This document shows, in pieces, positions 8,324 to 17,133 of a DNA stretch of 64,000 bases. The notes beneath the pieces were generated by a model. That model was given only the letters and a program-made list of their open reading frames with translations. It searched no databases and had not been told where the DNA came from. Every line of letters starts with the position of its first letter. Position 1 is the first letter of the stretch. This stretch comes from Bacillota bacterium (lineage in GTDB: Bacteria > Bacillota > DSM-12270 > Thermacetogeniales > Thermacetogeniaceae). Location: the NCBI GenBank assembly GCA_013177945.1, contig JABLXW010000003.1:1-64000 (forward strand), in the 5' to 3' direction. Made by a program: the position numbers and the translations under genes.

Positions 8324-9071
8324 TCTGTCCTAAGGCTTGAGAGGCTGCTTCGGCGCGGCTGCTTTGAACGCGGAGCTCTTTTAGCTGGAAGGCCCGGGTG
8401 ATGCTTGCGGCGAGCGCTGCAACCAGCGCCTCCTGGCAGGCAAAGATGGGGGAGTTGGGGTCCCCTGTTTTATAGTCCCGGTAAATTTCAATGTGCAGGC
8501 CGAAGATCCTCCTTCCTTTAAGCTGCAGTTCCCTGATCTTCCTGAAAAGGTATGTTTTAGTTGCCCGCATCACGACTTTTTTGTCAAAGGGAAAAAGTCC
8601 GACCGATGGTTGAGGCAGAGGAAAATCTTCTTTCCAGTAACGGCTCAGGGTTTGAGGGAGCAAAGCACGGAGAGAGGCGAGTTTCTCTCCAAACTCTTTG
8701 TCCAGCGGGTGGTACGGCTCGAACTCAAATCCGCACGAAAGCTCGAGGTCGTAGCGGCCGCGGACATGCCCGTGAATCTCCAGAAAGAGTTCGACGGGAT
8801 TGGCAAGAGCATGGCCCTGGTACGTGAGGCAGAGATCGCGAAGTTCCGGAGACGGCGCCAGAGAGGGGTCCTTGTTGAGATCCACAAGGGGTCGCAGTCC
8901 CTCGGCTACGAGAAGGTTTGCTCTGAGGGAGGAGGCAAGGAGGGTGGCGATTTCTCTGGTGAAATAATCAGACCCGGGAGTGCAGCCGTGGTGGGGGGCG
9001 GCCACCACGATTTCTTTTCTCTCTCCCTGCCGGTAAAAAAGGGCATCCTGCGGGTTGTGTTTCTTGGCCAT
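8316..9071 (-). CDS. N-formylglutamate amidohydrolase-like protein
   Basis: This is the only reverse-strand gene in the window. Near the N-terminus it has VVAAPHHGCTPGSDY, then LRPLVDLNKDP and later LEIHGH. This order of a histidine loop, VDLNR-like motif and a second histidine motif resembles the N-formylglutamate amidohydrolase family of zinc amidases, but overall similarity is loose. I prefer ATG 9071; an ATG at 9107 would add 12 residues without a ribosome site. The forward frame over the same DNA lacks recognisable motifs. Substrate is unknown. It lies between the pilus operon and tldD and shares an AT-rich 240-base divergent spacer with tldD. Confidence 0.55.
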   Translation of the reverse strand: MAKKHNPQDALFYRQGERKEIVVAAPHHGCTPGSDYFTREIATLLASSLRANLLVAEGLRPLVDLNKDPSLAPSPELRDLCLTYQGHALANPVELFLEIHGHVRGRYDLELSCGFEFEPYHPLDKEFGEKLASLRALLPQTLSRYWKEDFPLPQPSVGLFPFDKKVVMRATKTYLFRKIRELQLKGRRIFGLHIEIYRDYKTGDPNSPIFACQEALVAALAASITRAFQLKELRVQSSRAEAASQALGQTT

Positions 9072-9311
9072 TTTTTCACCCGCTTTTTCGAGCAGTCCTG
9101 GTACCATACTTTTATTTATTACGCAGAGAAGTTAACTCCTGCTGCCGGGGGCTTTACCGGCCGGAGCCGGGAAATTTCATGTTTTTTGCCTGGCTCTTTT
9201 TCCTGGTATAGGGGGCGCAGAAAAAGTAGACAATAGGAAGCAGCAGGAGTATGATGGATAGTAATAACAGTAATATAAAGAAAATAATACTAAGCGAGAC
9301 GGAGGAGCAAA

Positions 9312-10712
9312 ATGCTGGAGAAGGCAGATCTCGAGGAGATTTTGCAGGTTGCCCGGAAAGGCGGGGATTTTGCGGAAGTTTTTCTCGAAAAGAGGGAAAT
9401 TACAAAAATCGGCTGTGAAGCGAGAAAAATCGAAAGGGTGATTACAGGAGCCGAGCAGGGGGCCGGAATCAGGGTCCTGCGCGAGGAGCACACCGCTTAC
9501 GGCTACACCAACGCCCTGGATAAAGAAAATTTAATTGCGCTTGCCCGCCAGGTGGGGCGGGCGGCGCGGGAGAAACCGGAGGCGCGGGTGGTGCTGGAAA
9601 CCCGGGAGTCTCCCGTTGCCCTTCCGATCAGGCAGCGCCCGGATCAGGTGGAAATCGAAAGGAAGGCCGCCCTTGTCCGGGCTGCTGATGAGGCGGCGCG
9701 GAGTGTCAATGAGAAGCTGGTGCGCCAGGTTACCGTAAACTACGGTGATGTCATCCAGCGGGTTACGATCGCGAATACCGAAGGGACTTATGTGGAGGAC
9801 GAACGGATCCGGACCCGGCTTGCCGTAAATGTGGTGGCCGCCGAGGGGGAGGTGATCCAGACCGGTTTTGAGGCGGCCGGGGGAGCCCAGGGCCTGGAGC
9901 TTTACGAAACGGAGGCGCCCTGGGAACTCGGGAGAAGGGCGGCGCGGCGCGCTCTCTTGATGCTCAATGCCCGGCGCGCCCCCGCGGGCCGGATGGCGGT
10001 GGTGCTGGCCGGCGAGGCCGGGGGTACCATGATCCACGAGGCCTGCGGACACGGGCTGGAGGCCGACCTCGTCCAGAAGCAGCTTTCCGTTTACGCCGGA
10101 AAAAAGGGGGAGCAGGTCGCCTCGGAACTGGTCACGGTGGTGGACGACGGGACCCTCGCGGGGAAATACGGCTCGTTTCGCTTCGACGACGAGGGAAACC
10201 CGGCAGGGCGTACGGTTTTAATCGAAAAAGGGATTCTGCAGACGTTTATGTACGATCATCTCACGGCCGCCAGGGATGGGGAATCCCCCACCGGAAACGG
10301 GCGGCGGGAGTCTTTTCAGCACAAACCGATTCCCCGGATGTCCAACACCTACCTTGCTCCCGGCGACGCCTCCCCCGAGGAGATCATCAGGGAGACCAAA
10401 ACGGGGCTGCTGGTCCGCAAGATGGGGGGCGGACAGGTCAATACGACCAATGGCGACTTCGTCTTTGAGGTCGCCGAGGGTTATTTGATCAAGGACGGCG
10501 AGGTGAGCGTTCCCGTTCGGGGGGCAACCCTGACGGGAAACGGCCCCGAGGTGCTGAGGCAAATCGATCTGGTGGGGCGCGACCTGGGGTTTGCCATTGG
10601 AACCTGCGGAAAGGACGGGCAGGGAGTTCCCGTTTCGGATGCCCAGCCGACGATCAGGATTCCAGAACTGATTGTAGGAGGAATCCTGGAAAAAGAGGGT
10701 GACCGTGATTGA
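9312..10712 (+). CDS. tldD: TldD metalloprotease subunit
   Basis: The zinc-binding motif HEACGH lies about residue 244, in the family phrase MIHEACGHGLEADL. The C-terminal half has GNGRRESFQHKPIPRMSNT and GGGQVNTTNGDFVFEV, both typical of TldD. TldD pairs with TldE in a heterodimeric protease that degrades unfolded peptides and processes some ribosomally made peptides. ATG 9312 has GGAGG ten bases upstream. Its stop overlaps the tldE start, so the two subunits are made together. No peptide substrate gene is evident next to it. Confidence 0.93.
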   Translation: MLEKADLEEILQVARKGGDFAEVFLEKREITKIGCEARKIERVITGAEQGAGIRVLREEHTAYGYTNALDKENLIALARQVGRAAREKPEARVVLETRESPVALPIRQRPDQVEIERKAALVRAADEAARSVNEKLVRQVTVNYGDVIQRVTIANTEGTYVEDERIRTRLAVNVVAAEGEVIQTGFEAAGGAQGLELYETEAPWELGRRAARRALLMLNARRAPAGRMAVVLAGEAGGTMIHEACGHGLEADLVQKQLSVYAGKKGEQVASELVTVVDDGTLAGKYGSFRFDDEGNPAGRTVLIEKGILQTFMYDHLTAARDGESPTGNGRRESFQHKPIPRMSNTYLAPGDASPEEIIRETKTGLLVRKMGGGQVNTTNGDFVFEVAEGYLIKDGEVSVPVRGATLTGNGPEVLRQIDLVGRDLGFAIGTCGKDGQGVPVSDAQPTIRIPELIVGGILEKEGDRD

Positions 10713-12064
10713 AGGGGACGGCAAAGCAAGATGAGCGGGAGCTGGCCGCGGCTGTGGTAGAAAAAGCCAGAAGAGGCGGGGCGGAACTGGCCGAGGCCTA
10801 TTTTGCCCGGAGCGAGGAACTGCTTGTGGAGGTCAGGGAGGGGGAAGTGGAAACCTTAAAGCTTGCCCGGGAGGAGGGGATCGGAGTCCGGGTGATCCGG
10901 AAGGGCCGCCTGGGTTTTGCCTATACCTCGGACTTGAGCTGGCCTGCGGTGAAGGAAGCAGTTGCCGGCGCCCTTGCCAATGCCGGGACCGCGAGCGAAG
11001 ATCCCTATCATTCATTCCCGGAACCGCCTCCGGCATACCCCGATCTCGAACTGGAGGACCCCCTCCTGAAAGAAGTTTCTCTTGCTGAGAAAATCGAAAA
11101 GGCGCGGGAGATCGAGAGGGCGGGGCGCGCCTTTGACCCCCGCATCAGGCTTACCGAGCGCGCCAGCTATGAGGATGCCCGTTATCTTGTGGCCATTGCC
11201 AACTCCCGGGGCCTCCTGGCCTCCTGCCGGGGGTCCTTCTGCGGGGGGTACGCGGTGCTGGTGGCTGAGGCGGACGGGGAACAGGAGACGGGGTTTGGGA
11301 TCCAGTTTACCCGCAAATTTAAGGAGCTGGATGCCGGAGCGGTCGGCCGGGAGGCGGCGGCCAGGGCGGTCCGGCTGCTGGGGGCGCGCCGTTTGGAGAC
11401 CGGTCGGGTGCCTGTTGTGATGGATCCCCACGTGGTTGCCAGTTTCCTCGGGATGCTTGCCTCCGCCCTGAGTGCGGAAGCGGTGCAAAAGGGGCGTTCT
11501 CTCTTCGCGGGAAAAGTGGGCAAGAGCGTGGCGGCTCCCGGTGTTACAATTGTGGATGATGCAACCCTTCCCGGCGGTTTGCTGAGTTCCCCCTTTGACG
11601 GGGAGGGGGTTCCAGGGCAGCGGACCGTTCTCATTGAGGGGGGGCAGCTGCGCGGTTTTCTTTACAATACATACACGGCTGCCAGGGATCAGGTGGCTTC
11701 GACGGGTAACGCGGCGCGGGGCTCCTTTAAATCAACCCCCGAGGTGGGGAGCACCAATTTTTATTTGGCGCCGGGGGGTTTCGCGCCGGAGCAGATCATT
11801 GAGAGCACAACCTGGGGCCTCTACCTCACCGAGGTGATGGGGATGCACACCGCAAACCCGATTTCCGGTGATTTTTCTGTGGGCGCGGCAGGAATTTGGA
11901 TTGAGCATGGAGAACTAAGTAAACCGGTAAGGGGAATGGTAATAGCTGGAAATATCTTGGAGTTGCTGGAAGCGGTTGATGCCGTCGGCAACGACCTGCG
12001 CTTTTTTGTCGGGAAAGGGGCGCCCACAATCCGGGTGACCGGTTTAACCGTGAGTGGAAAGTAG
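10709..12064 (+). CDS. pmbA: TldE/PmbA family subunit
   Basis: This is the non-catalytic partner of TldD. It has the same fold but no HExxxH motif: the equivalent region reads GRVPVVMDPHVVASFLGMLA. The C-terminus contains GAAGIWIEHGELSKPVRGMVIAGN, shared by PmbA proteins, here split around residue 390-420. TTG 10709 overlaps the tldD stop as TTGA with AGAGGGTGA just before it. The length of 451 residues is normal. Confidence 0.9.
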   Translation: MKGTAKQDERELAAAVVEKARRGGAELAEAYFARSEELLVEVREGEVETLKLAREEGIGVRVIRKGRLGFAYTSDLSWPAVKEAVAGALANAGTASEDPYHSFPEPPPAYPDLELEDPLLKEVSLAEKIEKAREIERAGRAFDPRIRLTERASYEDARYLVAIANSRGLLASCRGSFCGGYAVLVAEADGEQETGFGIQFTRKFKELDAGAVGREAAARAVRLLGARRLETGRVPVVMDPHVVASFLGMLASALSAEAVQKGRSLFAGKVGKSVAAPGVTIVDDATLPGGLLSSPFDGEGVPGQRTVLIEGGQLRGFLYNTYTAARDQVASTGNAARGSFKSTPEVGSTNFYLAPGGFAPEQIIESTTWGLYLTEVMGMHTANPISGDFSVGAAGIWIEHGELSKPVRGMVIAGNILELLEAVDAVGNDLRFFVGKGAPTIRVTGLTVSGK

Positions 12065-12083
12065 CAGGCGGCTCCTTTGAGGG

Positions 12084-12548
12084 GTGAGCAAAGTGGCGCG
12101 GATTCTGGTGCTGCATGGTCCCAACCTTAACCTGCTTGGCGAGCGGGAAGAAGAAATTTACGGCAGTGCTTCCCTTGCAGACATCAACCGGGACCTGGCC
12201 CGGCAGGCGGAAGCCGCCGGGGTGGAGGTGGAGTTTTTTCAGTCGAACCACGAAGGAGATTTAATCGACCGCATTCATGCCTCCAAAAACTCCGCGGACC
12301 TGATTATTATCAACCCGGGTGCCCTTACCCACTACAGCTTCGCCCTCCAGGACGCCCTGCGGGCGGTCCGGCTGCCGGTGATCGAAGTCCATTTAAGCAA
12401 CATCTACGCCCGGGAGCCCTGGCGGCACCGCTCGGTGATTGCGCCGGTTGCCCGGGGCGTGATCGGCGGGTTTGGCCCCTTCAGCTATACCCTTGCCTTT
12501 CAGGCCGCCTGCCATCTGCTCTTGACCGATAGGGTAGGAGAGAAATGA
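12084..12548 (+). CDS. aroQ: 3-dehydroquinate dehydratase, type II
   Basis: The enzyme removes water from 3-dehydroquinate in the shikimate pathway. RILVLHGPNLNLLGERE near the N-terminus, FFQSNHEGDLIDRIH, then NPGALTHYSFALQDAL and IEVHLSNIYAREPWRHRS are the type II signatures, including the catalytic Tyr loop (EIYG) and His. The start may be GTG 12084 or GTG 12093. The size of about 150 residues is that of a subunit of the usual dodecamer. It overlaps the next gene as ATGA, an arrangement (aroQ-pepQ-efp) common in Firmicutes. Confidence 0.95.
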   Translation: MSKVARILVLHGPNLNLLGEREEEIYGSASLADINRDLARQAEAAGVEVEFFQSNHEGDLIDRIHASKNSADLIIINPGALTHYSFALQDALRAVRLPVIEVHLSNIYAREPWRHRSVIAPVARGVIGGFGPFSYTLAFQAACHLLLTDRVGEK

Positions 12549-13627
12549 CCGGGGGTTGTCATCAGGAGAGACTGGAAAGGCTGCGCCGCCTCCTTGCGGT
12601 TCAGGATTTGGAGGCGCTTCTCGTAACAAAGCCGGAGAATAGAAGGTACTTGAGCGGGTTCACCGGAAGCGCAGGGGTGCTTCTCGTTGCCCCCGGGGCG
12701 GCGGTGCTGCTGACCGATGGGAGGTACGAGGCGCAGGCGCGCCGGGAGGCCCCCGCCTGGAAGCTGGCTACCTTTAAGAATTCTTACTACGAGGCCCTTG
12801 CAGAGGTTTGTGCGGAACTGCGGCTGCGGGAGGTCGGCTTTGAGAAAGACCACCTCACGTACCAGCAGTTTGAGAAGCTCCGGGAGCACCTTTCCCAGAT
12901 CACCCTGCGCCCGGTGGCCGGCTTTGTAGAGGAGCTGCGCTTGATTAAGGACGCTGCAGAAATCGGTTGCATTCAGGAAGCCGCAGTGATCACAGGGGCG
13001 GCCTTCTGGTACCTGCTGGGCGTCCTCGAGTACGGTCAGTCTGAACGGGAAGTTGCAGGGGCGATGGAGTTCTTTATGCGGCGCCACGGCGGGGACCTTC
13101 CTGCTTTTGAGACGATTGTGGCAGCGGGGGAGCGGGGGGCGTTCCCGCACGGGGTTGCCTCGGGACAGCAGATCCGGCGCGGCCAGATGGTTGTGCTGGA
13201 TCTTGGAGCGCGCTTTCAGGGTTATGCGGCAGATCTCACCCGGACGGTTTGCCTGGGCCGGGCCGACGCCCGGCAGCGGGAGGTTTATGAAGCTGTCCGG
13301 GAAGCCCAGGCGCGGGCGCTGGCTCACGTTCGCCCTGGGGTTCAGGCGGGGGAGGTGGACGCGGCAGCAAGGGGGTTTCTCGAAGCGCTGGGCTATGGGG
13401 AATTTTTCCCCCACTCCCTGGGCCACGGGGTGGGCCTTTCGGTCCACGAGGACCCCAGACTTGCCCCCCGGCAGGAAAGGGTGCTGGAACCGGGAATGGT
13501 GATTACTGTGGAGCCAGGTGTCTATTTGCCGGGTTGGGGGGGTGTTCGGATCGAAGACACTGTGCTGGTGACGCAGAACGGCTGCGAAATCCTGACACCT
13601 GTCACGAAAGACCTGCTTATTATTTAA
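12545..13627 (+). CDS. pepP: M24 family Xaa-Pro aminopeptidase
   Basis: The N-terminal creatinase-like domain (about residues 8-130) is followed by the pita-bread metallopeptidase domain. Metal ligands appear as VLDLGARFQGYAADLTRT (two Asp), HSLGHGVGLSVHE (His), TVEPGVYLPG (Glu) and GGVRIEDTVLV (Glu). It cleaves N-terminal residues preceding proline. The length of 360 residues matches the short bacterial Xaa-Pro peptidases found just upstream of efp. Whether it is PepP-like or PepQ-like in substrate length cannot be decided from sequence. Confidence 0.92.
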   Translation: MTGGCHQERLERLRRLLAVQDLEALLVTKPENRRYLSGFTGSAGVLLVAPGAAVLLTDGRYEAQARREAPAWKLATFKNSYYEALAEVCAELRLREVGFEKDHLTYQQFEKLREHLSQITLRPVAGFVEELRLIKDAAEIGCIQEAAVITGAAFWYLLGVLEYGQSEREVAGAMEFFMRRHGGDLPAFETIVAAGERGAFPHGVASGQQIRRGQMVVLDLGARFQGYAADLTRTVCLGRADARQREVYEAVREAQARALAHVRPGVQAGEVDAAARGFLEALGYGEFFPHSLGHGVGLSVHEDPRLAPRQERVLEPGMVITVEPGVYLPGWGGVRIEDTVLVTQNGCEILTPVTKDLLII

Positions 13628-13631
13628 AAGA

Positions 13632-13700
13632 AAGGAGTGGAAACCTGGTCAAGCGGAGTAGCCCGTGCCTGAGCGGGTAGGATGAGAGCCAGGGAGAAGG
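13632..13700 (+). promoter_or_regulatory. Structured leader upstream of efp
   Basis: The 73-base gap before efp holds nested inverted repeats: CCTGG near 13643 pairs with CCAGG near 13690, enclosing CCCG/CGGG. An AAAGGAG that serves no annotated start lies at 13631-13637, followed by an 11-codon open stretch ending in TAG inside the hairpin. The efp ribosome site (GGGAGAAGG) abuts the outer stem. This could be a translational leader, but no known class was recognised. Confidence 0.35.
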
Positions 13701-14258
13701 ATGATTTCGACGAACGACTTTCGGACCGGACTGACTATTGAGGTTGATGGGGAAGTTTACAGCGTGGTAGATTTTCAGCATGTGAAGCCCGGAAAAGGTT
13801 CGGCTTTTGTGCGTTCCAAGCTGAAAAACCTCCGGACGGGAGCCGTGATTGAACGGACCTTCCGGGCGGGAGAAAAGGTTCCCCGCGCCCACCTGGAAAG
13901 AAAAGAAATGCAGTACCTGTACCGGGAGGGCGACTCTTTTGTCTTTATGGACAACGAGACTTACGATCAGGTTAGCCTTAACGAAGATCAGTTAGGAGAT
14001 AATGTAAAGTACTTGAAGGAGAACATGAACATTTATCTGCTGATTCACGCCGGAAATTTAATCGGGATCGAACTCCCCTACTTTGTGGACCTTGAGGTTG
14101 TTGCTACCGACCCGGGGATCCGGGGGGATACGGCAACAGGAGGGACAAAGCCTGCCACCCTGGAGACAGGTCTCGTGATCCAGGTGCCCCTTTTTGTAGA
14201 AGTGGGCGACATCGTCAGGGTTGATACCAGGACAGGGGAGTATTTAGAGCGTGTCTGA
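13701..14258 (+). CDS. efp: Elongation factor P
   Basis: EF-P binds the ribosome beside the P site and rescues stalling at polyproline. The protein has three beta-barrel domains in 185 residues: [18 protein letters not shown] starts domain I; the loop [16 protein letters not shown] carries the Lys at the modified tip position; domain III ends [15 protein letters not shown] 13701 has GGGAGAAGG upstream. No modification enzymes are seen nearby. Confidence 0.97.
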   Translation: MISTNDFRTGLTIEVDGEVYSVVDFQHVKPGKGSAFVRSKLKNLRTGAVIERTFRAGEKVPRAHLERKEMQYLYREGDSFVFMDNETYDQVSLNEDQLGDNVKYLKENMNIYLLIHAGNLIGIELPYFVDLEVVATDPGIRGDTATGGTKPATLETGLVIQVPLFVEVGDIVRVDTRTGEYLERV

Positions 14259-14325
14259 TCGTGAAACATCGAGTTGGCGGAGGGAAATAATAATTTAAAA
14301 AAGAACCGGGGAGGTTTGACAAAAA

Positions 14326-14841
14326 GTGGATGATTTACGGGAAAGGGTTGCCTATCTCCAGGGCCTGGCAGAAGGTCTGAAGCTGGAAGAAGGAAAAGAT
14401 GAGGCGAAGATCATCAAGCAGATTATCGATATCCTTGCCGATCTCGTGGATGAGGTTGAAGAGCTTCGCGTCGCCCAGGAGGACCTTGAGGACTACCTGG
14501 AAAGCCTCGATGAGGATCTCGAGGATGAATTCGAAGACGAAGAGGAAGAAGAAGCCCTGGGAGATGAAGATGAAGAAGAGGAAGAGGAAGAAGACGGCAG
14601 TTCTTTAAGCTCCGAAGAAGAGCTGGACTACGTGGAGATGGAGTGCCCCAGGTGCCGCGACATCATTTGTTTCGAAGCAGATCTCGTGGATGATGAGGAT
14701 GTTGTGGAGATTACATGCCCCAACTGCAACGAGGTTGTTTTTGTGAACGACGGTTCCATGCCTCTTCCTCAAGGTTATGAGAGAAGGAGGGGGCGGACAG
14801 GCGCGGCCCCTTTGCCAGAGAAAGAGGAGGAGGATCTTTAG
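14326..14841 (+). CDS. CD1247-type acidic zinc-ribbon protein
   Basis: The N-terminal 65 residues are helical and resemble the CD1247 N-terminal domain of Clostridia. A run of almost pure Glu/Asp follows (about residues 62-90), then a zinc ribbon with two CxxC pairs, CPRCRDIIC and CPNCNEVVF. The architecture resembles small regulators that bind basic protein or nucleic acid, but the function is not known. GTG 14326 is the start. It is found after efp in many clostridia and is followed here by a terminator. Confidence 0.75.
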   Translation: MDDLRERVAYLQGLAEGLKLEEGKDEAKIIKQIIDILADLVDEVEELRVAQEDLEDYLESLDEDLEDEFEDEEEEEALGDEDEEEEEEEDGSSLSSEEELDYVEMECPRCRDIICFEADLVDDEDVVEITCPNCNEVVFVNDGSMPLPQGYERRRGRTGAAPLPEKEEEDL

Positions 14842-14885
14842 GCTTCAACTCCTCAACCTGATCTGAAAATAAACCTGAAATAAAA

Positions 14886-14918
14886 AAGTTCCTCATTAAG
14901 AGGGCTTTTTTATTTTTT
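14886..14918 (+). terminator. Rho-independent terminator after the efp group
   Basis: CCTC at 14891 pairs with GAGG ending at 14903 and is followed by an uninterrupted T-rich tract (about 14905-14918) with an A-rich arm upstream. It separates the tldD-efp group from the spoIIIA operon. Confidence 0.7.
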
Positions 14919-14947
14919 CATAAACCTGGTAAAAAATAAATATCTAT

Positions 14948-14975
14948 ATATGGAAAGACGGATATGGAAAGACGG
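14948..14975 (+). repeat. Perfect 14-bp tandem direct repeat before spoIIIAA
   Basis: ATATGGAAAGACGG occurs twice back to back (14948-14961 and 14962-14975), ending only a few bases before the spoIIIAA ribosome site. It may be a regulator site or simple slippage. Confidence 0.8.
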
Positions 14976-14992
14976 GGAAAGGAGGAGTTGGG

Positions 14993-16000
14993 GTGTCCTG
15001 CCTTGCATCACCGGTTCTCCAGGAGATTCTGCCGTATCTTGCTCCCTCCTTAAGGGCGATCCTGGTGCAGTTGCCCCCGTCGAAGGTTCAGGGCCTCGAG
15101 GAAATCAGGATCCGGAAAAACCGCCCCCTTGCGGTGCGTTTTGACCGGGGGGAGTTCTTTTTGGATGCGAGGGGGAATCCTGTTGCTGCAGCCTCAGAGG
15201 CCTACTGCGTTTCCGGGGAGGATCTCTGGAAAACGGTCCAGTTGATCAGCCAGAGTTCGGTTTATGCCTTTGAAGAGGAATTCCGCAGGGGGTACCTCAC
15301 CCTGCCCGGGGGGCACCGGGTGGGCTTCACGGGGAAGGCGGTGCTGGAGGGAGGGGTGATCAAAACCCTGTGCGATCTCAGCAGTTTGAACTTCCGGATT
15401 GCCCGCGCCGTCCCCGGCGCTGCCGATCCCCTTTTACCCTACGTCTTGAACCTCAGGGATGGCCGGGTCTACCATACTTTAATCATCTCTCCCCCCCGCG
15501 CCGGCAAAACGACCATTTTGCGGGATCTGATCCGGCAGTTAAGCTGCGGGGTTCCCCATTTGAAATTTCCGGGGCTGAATGTAGGCGTGGTGGATGAACG
15601 GAGCGAACTCGCGTCATGCTTCGCGGGGGTTCCCCAGCACGACCTCGGCCCCCGCGTGGATGTGCTCGACCACTGCCCCAAGGCGGCTGGGATGATGATG
15701 CTGCTGCGCTCGATGTCTCCCCAGGTGATTGCCACCGACGAAATCGGCCGCCTTGAAGACGTGGCAGCCCTCTGGGAGATGGTAAATACAGGTGTCAGTA
15801 TTCTGACAACCGCCCACGCCTCCTGCTGGGAAGAACTGGAGCAGCGCCCCTGCCTTCAGGATTTGATCTCCCGGCGGGTCTTCCAGCGTTATGTTTTTTT
15901 AAGCAGGCGGAAGGGGCCGGGGACGATTGAAGGGGTGTGGGATGAACTGCGGACCCCCCTTCTGGGCGGGCGAAGGGAATGGAGTGCCGGTGTTTCTTAA
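14993..16000 (+). CDS. spoIIIAA: Stage III sporulation protein AA (ATPase)
   Basis: This is the secretion-type ATPase of the feeding-tube (SpoIIIA-SpoIIQ) channel on the mother-cell side of the engulfed forespore. The Walker A loop is SPPRAGKTT about residue 165; the Ser in place of the first Gly is common in clostridial SpoIIIAA. VDERSELA and IATDEIGR are the acidic ATPase motifs, and LTTAHA follows. GTG 14993 has AAAGGAGGAG upstream. It opens an eight-gene operon whose members overlap or nearly touch. Confidence 0.96.
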   Translation: MSCLASPVLQEILPYLAPSLRAILVQLPPSKVQGLEEIRIRKNRPLAVRFDRGEFFLDARGNPVAAASEAYCVSGEDLWKTVQLISQSSVYAFEEEFRRGYLTLPGGHRVGFTGKAVLEGGVIKTLCDLSSLNFRIARAVPGAADPLLPYVLNLRDGRVYHTLIISPPRAGKTTILRDLIRQLSCGVPHLKFPGLNVGVVDERSELASCFAGVPQHDLGPRVDVLDHCPKAAGMMMLLRSMSPQVIATDEIGRLEDVAALWEMVNTGVSILTTAHASCWEELEQRPCLQDLISRRVFQRYVFLSRRKGPGTIEGVWDELRTPLLGGRREWSAGVS

Positions 16001-16511
16001 GCTTGCCGGTGCCTTTCTTGTAGTCTCGGCTGCGGGGCTGGCAGGGATGCACGTTGCCTCCTTCTTCTGGCTCCGCCCCCAGCAACTGCGGGCGCTCCAG
16101 GCGGCCCTGCAGATGCTGGATACGGAGATTATGTACGCGGCAACCCCTCTTCCTGCAGCCTTGAAAAAGATCGGACAGGCAGCGGAGCCTCCTGTCGGCG
16201 CGATTTTTTTCGCTGCAGGGGAGCTGCTCGGGACGCCCCGGGGTTGTACGGCCGCGGAAGCCTGGAGGCAGGCGCTGCTGCAGGAATGGGAAAAAACTGC
16301 TCTCAATAAGGAGGACTTTGCAATCCTCCGGTCCTTTGGAGAAGGGCTGGGTGTTTCCGACCGGGAGGAGCAGCATAAAAACATTGCCCTCACCTCCCTG
16401 CACCTGCGCCGGGAAGAGGAAAGGGCGGAGCGGGATCGGGATAAAAATGTGCGCCTCTGGCGGTACGGCGGGTTTCTGGCTGGAATCGGCATTGTCTTGT
16501 TGTTTTTATAA
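15984..16511 (+). CDS. spoIIIAB: Stage III sporulation protein AB
   Basis: SpoIIIAB resembles GspF-like membrane platform proteins and is needed for SpoIIIA channel function. GTG 15984, with AAGGG upstream, gives 175 residues, close to the 171 of Bacillus subtilis; earlier frame is open to 15927. Hydrophobic segments lie at residues 5-25 (LAGAFLVVSAAGLAGMHVA) and at the very C-terminus (FLAGIGIVLLFL). LRALQAALQMLDTEI and EEERAERDRDKN are family phrases. It overlaps spoIIIAA by 17 bases. Confidence 0.92.
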   Translation: MPVFLKLAGAFLVVSAAGLAGMHVASFFWLRPQQLRALQAALQMLDTEIMYAATPLPAALKKIGQAAEPPVGAIFFAAGELLGTPRGCTAAEAWRQALLQEWEKTALNKEDFAILRSFGEGLGVSDREEQHKNIALTSLHLRREEERAERDRDKNVRLWRYGGFLAGIGIVLLFL

Positions 16512-16535
16512 AAGAACAGTGAGAGGGGTTGCGGC

Positions 16536-16733
16536 ATGAATGTCGACCTGATTTTCAAGATCGCGGGGATCGGCATCCTGATCTCGGTTCTTCATATCAT
16601 TCTCAAGCAGGCGGATAAGGAAGAACAGGCCCAGATGCTGACACTTGCAGGGGTGGTTGTGGTTTTGATCATGGTGGTTCAACTGATCAACCAGCTCTAC
16701 AGCATGGTGCGCTCCGTTTTCCGCCTTTTTTAA
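16536..16733 (+). CDS. spoIIIAC: Stage III sporulation protein AC
   Basis: The 65-residue protein has two membrane helices separated by the short basic-acidic turn KQADKEEQAQ. MNVDLIFKIAGIGILISVLH is the family start. It is thought to form part of the membrane base of the SpoIIIA channel. The size and position between AB and AD are diagnostic. Confidence 0.94.
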   Translation: MNVDLIFKIAGIGILISVLHIILKQADKEEQAQMLTLAGVVVVLIMVVQLINQLYSMVRSVFRLF

Positions 16734-16746
16734 AGGGGGGATTGCC

Positions 16747-17133
16747 TTGGAAATCCTGCAGGTGATCGGCCTCGGTCTTGTGGTGGCCGTGCTGGCGGTT
16801 CTTCTGCGGGAGGAGCGCCCCGAAACCGCGCTGCTTCTCGTGCTGGGATTCGGGATCTCGATCTTTATCGTGGTTTTAGGAAAGATGGGAGAAATTATTG
16901 CTGTTTTCCGGGATCTCACCAGGCGTGCGCACATTGATGAACTGTATCTCACCACCCTTTTGAAGATTTTGGGAATCGCCTATGTCACGGAGTTCGGCGC
17001 CCAGATCTGCCGGGATGCCGGGGAGGGGACGATTGCAAATAAAATCGAACTGGCCGGAAAAATCCTGATTTTAATCCTGGCCCTTCCCATCTTTGTGGCG
17101 ATCCTGGAGGTAATCGTCCGCTTGCTTCCTTGA
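16747..17133 (+). CDS. spoIIIAD: Stage III sporulation protein AD
   Basis: This membrane protein of 128 residues has a first helix around IGLGLVVAVLAVLL, a second around LLLVLGFGISIFIVVL and a C-terminal pair; DELYLTTLLKILGIAYVTEF is a conserved family stretch. TTG 16747 follows GGGGGG with suitable spacing. It shares topology with SpoIIIAC and is expected in the channel base. Its stop overlaps the spoIIIAE start. Confidence 0.93.
   Translation: MEILQVIGLGLVVAVLAVLLREERPETALLLVLGFGISIFIVVLGKMGEIIAVFRDLTRRAHIDELYLTTLLKILGIAYVTEFGAQICRDAGEGTIANKIELAGKILILILALPIFVAILEVIVRLLP

Noticed and set aside
8493-9236. Forward open frame of 247 codons opposite the amidohydrolase-like gene
   Set aside because: The reverse-strand frame has ordered histidine motifs of a known enzyme family; the forward frame has none and poor codon composition.
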